The notes under the pieces were generated by a model. The model saw nothing but the letters and a program-made list of their open reading frames with translations, searched no databases and had not been told where the DNA came from. Position numbers and translations under genes: made by a program. From assembly GCA_023398815.1 (NCBI GenBank), contig JAEWRW010000028.1, forward strand, positions 124,001-188,000: a stretch of 64,000 nucleotides of DNA, read 5' to 3'. This DNA is from Bacillota bacterium. GTDB lineage: Bacteria > Bacillota > Clostridia > Christensenellales > UMGS416. This document shows positions 59,872 through 64,000 of the stretch, piece after piece (position 1 is the first letter of the stretch; every line of letters starts with the position of its first letter).

Positions 59872-60881
59872 GGGTGGCTCCTGTCCTGGGTTTGATCGTG
59901 CCAGCTGGAGCGGACGCGCGCGGCCAGCTCGGCGGCGATGTCCTCCAGCGGCAGGGCGCGTACGTCGTTGGGCGCCGCGGCATGGGGCTCGTGCAATACG
60001 GCGTTGCGATCCATCCACACCGACCAACTGCCGTTGCGGGAGAGAGCTTCCAGCCCGTTGCAGCCACCGCACCCCGCGCAGGGCAGCAGCACACCGGCTG
60101 CTGTGCCGCCCGGCAGCGCTGCCAGCGAAAGGAAAAGCTGATCGGCCAGGCAGCAGCGGGCCGGCAGACCCAACTTCAGAACCAAGCCGCCGGAGCCCTC
60201 CAATACCTGGGGGCGGCGGTTGCCGGTGTAGAGGTACACCATGCCAGCTTCCAGTAGCGTGGTCTCATCAATGGCACGCACTGTGCGGCCGCACATCTGC
60301 GACAGGGTGCGGGCAAAATCAGCGCTGTACGCCCGCGCGTGGTGCTGCAGAATGAGCACCGGCGGTCCTTCCAACGGCAACTGGCGCAGCAGATAGGTCA
60401 CCGCCACCGGCCCGCCTTTGGCCGCCGCAATGGCGACGACGCGAAGTGTTGTATCTTGGGCCGCAACGGGCTGGGGCATCGCCATGGCGGCGATGCGCAC
60501 GCGGGAAGCGAGCTCGGTGCCGAATTGGTCAATCTCACTGTCGCTGCCATAGAGCGGCAGATACAGAAAGTCAACCGCACCAGCATCCAGCAACGAAAGC
60601 GCCATGTCATTGGTGGGGCTGATGGCCACAACGGGCAACCGGGGAAAGCGGCTTTGCAGTGTCACCAGGGGCACAGGGCGGCGGTACCGCCCGGCGTCCA
60701 GCACCACGGCATCGGCCATGCGCGCCGCAAGCGCGGTGAGCATCCCCTCCGGCGGGACACACCGGCAATGCAGGGCGTCGCCCCAGCGGTCCAGTTCGGC
60801 CCCCACGATGCGGCGCACGTCCTCATCGCCGCTCACCACCAGCACCTCGATGCTCCAGTTGCGTCCCGGCCCCTCCATCAC
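59868..60881 (-). CDS. CheB-like two-domain protein with lost catalytic residues (pseudoenzyme)
   Basis: The 337-residue protein has a receiver-like N-terminal domain (VLVVSGDEDVRRIVGAEL, VVLDAGRY with Asp62, DAGAVDFLYLPLY) and a C-terminal CheB methylesterase fold. In CheB the active Ser lies in GASTGG; here the matching block is IAAAKGGP (Ser to Ala154). His180 (LILQHHARAYS) remains. The Asp in GMGxDG is replaced by glycine in AGCGGCNG (about 272). The receiver Lys is also missing (LPL for KPL). It should therefore not demethylate chemoreceptors. No che, mcp or flagellar gene is nearby. It is coupled by ATGA to AraC upstream and EamA downstream, so it may act as a binding or signalling protein in this operon. 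Confidence 0.75.
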   Translation of the reverse strand: MMEGPGRNWSIEVLVVSGDEDVRRIVGAELDRWGDALHCRCVPPEGMLTALAARMADAVVLDAGRYRRPVPLVTLQSRFPRLPVVAISPTNDMALSLLDAGAVDFLYLPLYGSDSEIDQFGTELASRVRIAAMAMPQPVAAQDTTLRVVAIAAAKGGPVAVTYLLRQLPLEGPPVLILQHHARAYSADFARTLSQMCGRTVRAIDETTLLEAGMVYLYTGNRRPQVLEGSGGLVLKLGLPARCCLADQLFLSLAALPGGTAAGVLLPCAGCGGCNGLEALSRNGSWSVWMDRNAVLHEPHAAAPNDVRALPLEDIAAELAARVRSSWHDQTQDRSHP

Positions 60882-61774
60882 TGTCTCCCCACCTGGCGGC
60901 GATACTTCATGGGGGAGATGCCCACAGACTTGATGAAGAGCTCGTTCATACGGCGCTGGTCACTGAAGCCGGCGGCCATCGCCACGTCCTTGATGCTGCG
61001 GTCGGTGTTCACCAGCATCTCCTGCGCCTTGGCCAGGCGCACCTGCTGCAGGTAGTGCATGGGCGACTGCCCCCATGCCTCCTTGAAGGCGCGAACAAAA
61101 TAGCTGGGGCTGAGGTAGACATAGCCAGCGATCTGGCGAAGGGTCAGGTCTTCGGTGTAGTTCTCCTCAATGTATGCCCGGGCGCTGTGCATGTATTCAC
61201 TGATGCGCTGGCCGTGGGGCTCCACCGAACTCTCCCACTGGGCGCGGAGCGCCCGGGAGATGAGCACAAAGAGCTCCAGCACCATGAGGCGAATCATGAA
61301 CTCGTATCCTTCGTTGGCCTGGCGCTGTTCGGTGAGGATTCGGTTGATCTGGCGGGTGACATCGCTCCACAGGCCAGCATTGATGGGCACATACTCGGTG
61401 TCGGAGGGGTTGACCAGATAATTGAGAAAATCCTTGAGGGCCGGGGCGTAAATCTCATTACCAGCGTAGTCGGCAAATTGAAAGCGCATGACGACAATGT
61501 CGCAGCTCCCCTCCCCCAGCACGGTGAAACGGTGCAGCATGCGGGGGCGTATGATCATTAGGTCGCCGGGGCCCATGGGGGCGGTGCGGTCACCGGCAAA
61601 GGTGAACACCGCCTGGCCCTGGCGGATGAACGCCATCTCAAAGCTGTCATGGGTGCTGAAGTCGGTGCTGATGCGGTTGGCGTCGTGCACCCGCTCCACC
61701 AACTCCACAATGACCGGCACAAGGCCTGCGGTCTGCATTGTCTGTTCCCAAATGATGGGATTCGGTTGGCTCAT
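60878..61774 (-). CDS. AraC family transcriptional regulator
   Basis: The 298-residue protein has an N-terminal cupin-like ligand-binding domain (HDSFEMAFIRQGQAVFTFAG, GDLMIIRPRMLHRFTVLGEG) and a C-terminal double helix-turn-helix (DLTLRQIAGYVYLSPSYFVR, DRSIKDVAMAAGFSDQRRMN). Such regulators activate sugar and stress operons on binding a small ligand. The start at 61774 follows GGGGGATGG and lies one base past the glycerate kinase stop. It probably controls this operon, which it is part of; no operator can be identified. Confidence 0.9.
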   Translation of the reverse strand: MSQPNPIIWEQTMQTAGLVPVIVELVERVHDANRISTDFSTHDSFEMAFIRQGQAVFTFAGDRTAPMGPGDLMIIRPRMLHRFTVLGEGSCDIVVMRFQFADYAGNEIYAPALKDFLNYLVNPSDTEYVPINAGLWSDVTRQINRILTEQRQANEGYEFMIRLMVLELFVLISRALRAQWESSVEPHGQRISEYMHSARAYIEENYTEDLTLRQIAGYVYLSPSYFVRAFKEAWGQSPMHYLQQVRLAKAQEMLVNTDRSIKDVAMAAGFSDQRRMNELFIKSVGISPMKYRRQVGRQ

Positions 61775-61775
61775 G

Positions 61776-62915
61776 TCAGCGTTCCATCCCCCTGCCAGTT
61801 TGAAGGGCCCGGGCCAGCCGGGCTGTGGCACCCTCGATGAGCGCCGCCGCGTTTGCCATGGATTGCTCCGGCGACAGGGGGCCGTCCGCAATGGCCATGA
61901 CGCAGTGGATTCCCTGTTGATGCACGGCCTCATACCCAGGCCCTAACCGCCCGGCGATGGCCGCCACCGGCAGGCCGCCGGCCCGGCGGGCCACACCCAC
62001 CGGTACCTTGCCCAGCGCCGTCTGCTCGTCCAGGCTCCCCTCGCCGGTGAGGAGCAGCGACGCGCCGGAGAGCGCCTCGTCAAAGTGTGCGGCCTCCAGC
62101 ACCACGTCGATGCCGGGGAGCATTTGGGCTCCGCAGTAGCGCATCAGTGCCCAACCCAAGCCACCGGCAGCCCCTGCTCCCGGCTGGTTGGCACAGTCCG
62201 CCCCACCCCGCGCCGCCACGGCAGCCAGGTGGGCAAGGCAGCGCTCCATGTGCGCCACGTCGTCGGGCGTCGCGCCCTTCTGCGGGCCAAAGACCGCAGA
62301 CGCACCCTGGGGGCCGCAGAGCGGGTTGCCCACGTCACTTGCCAACACCATTTCGCAGGCGGCCAGGCGGGCATCGAGGCCGCTCACGTCAATGGCAGCG
62401 AGCCGACACAGATCACCGGGGGCAACAAGCTCGCCCCCCTCGGACAAGAAGCGCACGCCCAGCGCCCGCAGCAGACCCATGCCGCCGTCGTTGGTGGCAC
62501 TGCCGCCGATGCCCACGATGAAACGGCGACACCCGGCGTCCAGCGCGGCCCGCACCAGTTCACCGGTGCCATAGGTATCGGCCCGCCGCACATCGCGGCG
62601 CTCGGTCGGCACCAGCGCAAGCCCAGAGGCCCTTGCCATCTCGATGACGGCGGTGTTGTCGGGCAGCAGGAGCCAAGCCGCTTCCACCATGTCGCCCAGC
62701 GGGCCGCGCACGGCACAGCGCTGCCAGCTGCCTCCACAGGCGGCCTGCATCGCTTCCAGTGTTCCCTCGCCGCCATCGGCCACCGGCAGTAACACCAATT
62801 CATCCCCCGGGCAAACGCGAGCCCACCCCCGCGCCATGGCGCGAGCCACCTCATCGGCGGGGCAAGAGCCTTTGAACTTGTCGGGTACAATCACAACCTT
62901 CATGCGCAGATCCAT
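61776..62915 (-). CDS. Glycerate kinase (GarK/GlxK family)
   Basis: Glycerate kinase phosphorylates D-glycerate to 2- or 3-phosphoglycerate. The 379-residue protein has the family's KVVIVPDKFKGSCPADEVAR, LVLLPVADGGEGTLEAMQAA, FIVGIGGSATNDGGMGLLRA and LLTGEGSLDEQTALGKVPVG. Two starts are close: 62915, with AGGGATGGT four bases upstream, and 62903, where family homology begins. A TATACT box (62994-62999) about 80 bp upstream, with a weak -35 at 17 bp, is a plausible promoter. It opens the six-gene run to the UroD-type gene. Confidence 0.88.
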   Translation of the reverse strand: MDLRMKVVIVPDKFKGSCPADEVARAMARGWARVCPGDELVLLPVADGGEGTLEAMQAACGGSWQRCAVRGPLGDMVEAAWLLLPDNTAVIEMARASGLALVPTERRDVRRADTYGTGELVRAALDAGCRRFIVGIGGSATNDGGMGLLRALGVRFLSEGGELVAPGDLCRLAAIDVSGLDARLAACEMVLASDVGNPLCGPQGASAVFGPQKGATPDDVAHMERCLAHLAAVAARGGADCANQPGAGAAGGLGWALMRYCGAQMLPGIDVVLEAAHFDEALSGASLLLTGEGSLDEQTALGKVPVGVARRAGGLPVAAIAGRLGPGYEAVHQQGIHCVMAIADGPLSPEQSMANAAALIEGATARLARALQTGRGMER

Positions 62916-63060
62916 ACCATCCCTTATGATTCACACACGACAACAGGGCGCGGCGTGAACCGCTCCCCGCTGTTACATAGGTGGTTAACGATCAGTATAC
63001 CATTTGCACGATGCCGAGGAAAGCGGCATCCGTCACATTTTGACACAAATCACCGGTTCC

Positions 63061-64000
63061 TTATGCCCTGCGCGGCCACTGGGCTAGCATTTTCTGAATT
63101 TGAGGAAGCGGTTGCACGCCCTGCCCGCCCAACAAGCAGGCCGCCGCGCCCGCACCCAGGTCCATGGCTGCGGCCACGTCCCACCCGTGATGCAGGCCGT
63201 AGAGCATGCCCGCGCAGAAGGCATCGCCCGCACCCACGGTGGTGCGGATGTACCCCACCGGCAGCTGCAGGCTGGGCCGCACGGCCACCGTGCCATCGGC
63301 CTCAACACACCAGGCACCTTCCGGCGTGTGGATGGCAACCAGCCGCCGCACGCCCAGGCCAAGAAGCGCCCGGCAGATGGCCACAAGGTTGTGGCGCAGC
63401 AGGGTGCCGTTACCGTCCCGCGCGGGGATATCCACAATGCGGGACGCCTCAATCTCGTTGACGATGAGGTAGTCACAATGGGGAAGGCTGGGCCGGACGA
63501 TCGCGGCAAAGCGGTCACCCTCCTCCGATACCACATCCATGGAGGTGACAAAGCCGGCCTCGGTGGCTATGGCCAGTGCCCGAGCCATGCCGGTGCCATA
63601 TTCTGGGTCGGGGGCATCCAGTGCGTCCAGCAGCAGCGCGTAGGCGATGTGAAAGAGCCCGCAGCCCTCATAGGCCGTGAAATCCAGATGCTCCACCCCA
63701 AGGTGGGCATTGGCCCCCCGGGCGTGGAAGAACGTGCGTTCTTTGGTGCCGCTGTCGGTCATCACATCGGTAAAGGCCGTCACATCGTCGCCGAGGCGCG
63801 CTACACCACTCACATCCATACCAACGGCCGCCATCTCGCCCAGCACCCAGTCGCCGTTGGCGTCGTCGCCCACCAGGCCCACGCCCACCACCCGTTGGGT
63901 TGGGTCCATGCGCCGCAGCGTCAGGCCCATGTTGGGCACCGAGCCACCAACCGACCGGCTGACCGAGGAGATGCTGGCGAGCATCCCCGGCCGCGGAAAG
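63061..64000 (-). CDS. PfkB family carbohydrate kinase, N-terminus cut by the right edge
   Basis: This ribokinase-type enzyme has SVGGSVPNMGLTLRRMDPTQ, VVGVGLVGDDANGDWVLGEM, KERTFFHARGANAHLG, DYLIVNEIEASRIVDIP and the catalytic TTVGAGDAFCAGMLYG with the base Asp. The frame is open to the last base and the normal first strand of the fold is missing, so the gene continues beyond 64000. PfkB members phosphorylate ribose, fructose, nucleosides or similar sugars; the substrate here is open. It lies 145 bp upstream of glycerate kinase, in the same direction. Confidence 0.87.
   Translation of the reverse strand, partial: FPRPGMLASISSVSRSVGGSVPNMGLTLRRMDPTQRVVGVGLVGDDANGDWVLGEMAAVGMDVSGVARLGDDVTAFTDVMTDSGTKERTFFHARGANAHLGVEHLDFTAYEGCGLFHIAYALLLDALDAPDPEYGTGMARALAIATEAGFVTSMDVVSEEGDRFAAIVRPSLPHCDYLIVNEIEASRIVDIPARDGNGTLLRHNLVAICRALLGLGVRRLVAIHTPEGAWCVEADGTVAVRPSLQLPVGYIRTTVGAGDAFCAGMLYGLHHGWDVAAAMDLGAGAAACLLGGQGVQPLPQIQKMLAQWPRRA

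Noticed and set aside
63032..63046. Palindrome GTCA-N5-TGAC before glycerate kinase as an operator
   Set aside because: The arms are four bases, which is expected by chance.

Overview
The window is 64 kb of a GC-rich Firmicute chromosome, most likely an uncultured member of the Clostridia. It has the Firmicute gene sets darA-holB-ricT and ftsK/spoIIIE-rimO-pgsA-cinA-recA, plus rny, mutS2, zapA, a c-di-AMP (ydaO-type) riboswitch and a Phe T-box. There are no rRNA or tRNA genes, no CRISPR array, no phage and no recognisable insertion sequence. The lineage is inferred from gene content only. Most genes are on the minus strand, in tight operons with ATGA overlaps or gaps of a few bases. Many promoters have clear -35/-10 hexamers spaced 16-18 bp.

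Layout, left to right. 1-5.5 kb: partial pgi, an anchored protein of unknown function, a DUF1638/DUF3810 pair, a non-coding repeat (copy A), and guaB with a deoxyinosine glycosylase. 5.6-7.6 kb: a metallophosphoesterase, then promoter, c-di-AMP riboswitch and terminator ahead of a DapB-like protein that lacks the catalytic block. 7.7-17.8 kb: rny, then recA, cinA, pgsA, rimO and ftsK, then dusB with an anchored protein. 18-25.3 kb: a frameshifted mtnA, a lipoprotein, aspS-hisS, repeat copy B between two identical terminator hairpins, a sugar isomerase and xylB. 25.3-32.4 kb: a TudS-like protein, mutS2, zapA and T-box-pheS-pheT. 32.4-39.7 kb: an ABC exporter and a 2-oxoacid dehydrogenase operon (E2-E3-fused E1). 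39.7-45.4 kb: Lrp regulator, aminotransferase, DUF362 ferredoxin and RlmA-like methyltransferase; then, divergently, a NifU-like scaffold with a GGGtGRT protein. 45.4-51.4 kb: a DeoR-regulated polyol/sugar dehydrogenase with a lipoprotein, an isomerase-Gfo/Idh pair and a secreted peptidoglycan-binding protein. 51.5-56.5 kb: tex and darA-holB-ricT. 56.7-64 kb: PfkB kinase, glycerate kinase, AraC regulator, CheB-like pseudoenzyme, EamA transporter, GNAT protein and a UroD/MtaA-type protein.

How it fits together: housekeeping replication, repair, translation and nucleotide genes alternate with small catabolic cassettes (sugar isomerases, oxidoreductases, sugar and glycerate kinases, each with a local regulator). 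c-di-AMP appears twice, as a riboswitch and as the DarA receptor. The least explained features are the two diverged copies of a structured ~230-nt intergenic element, the catalytically dead DapB-like protein under riboswitch control, and the CheB-like pseudoenzyme in a metabolic operon with no chemotaxis genes nearby.
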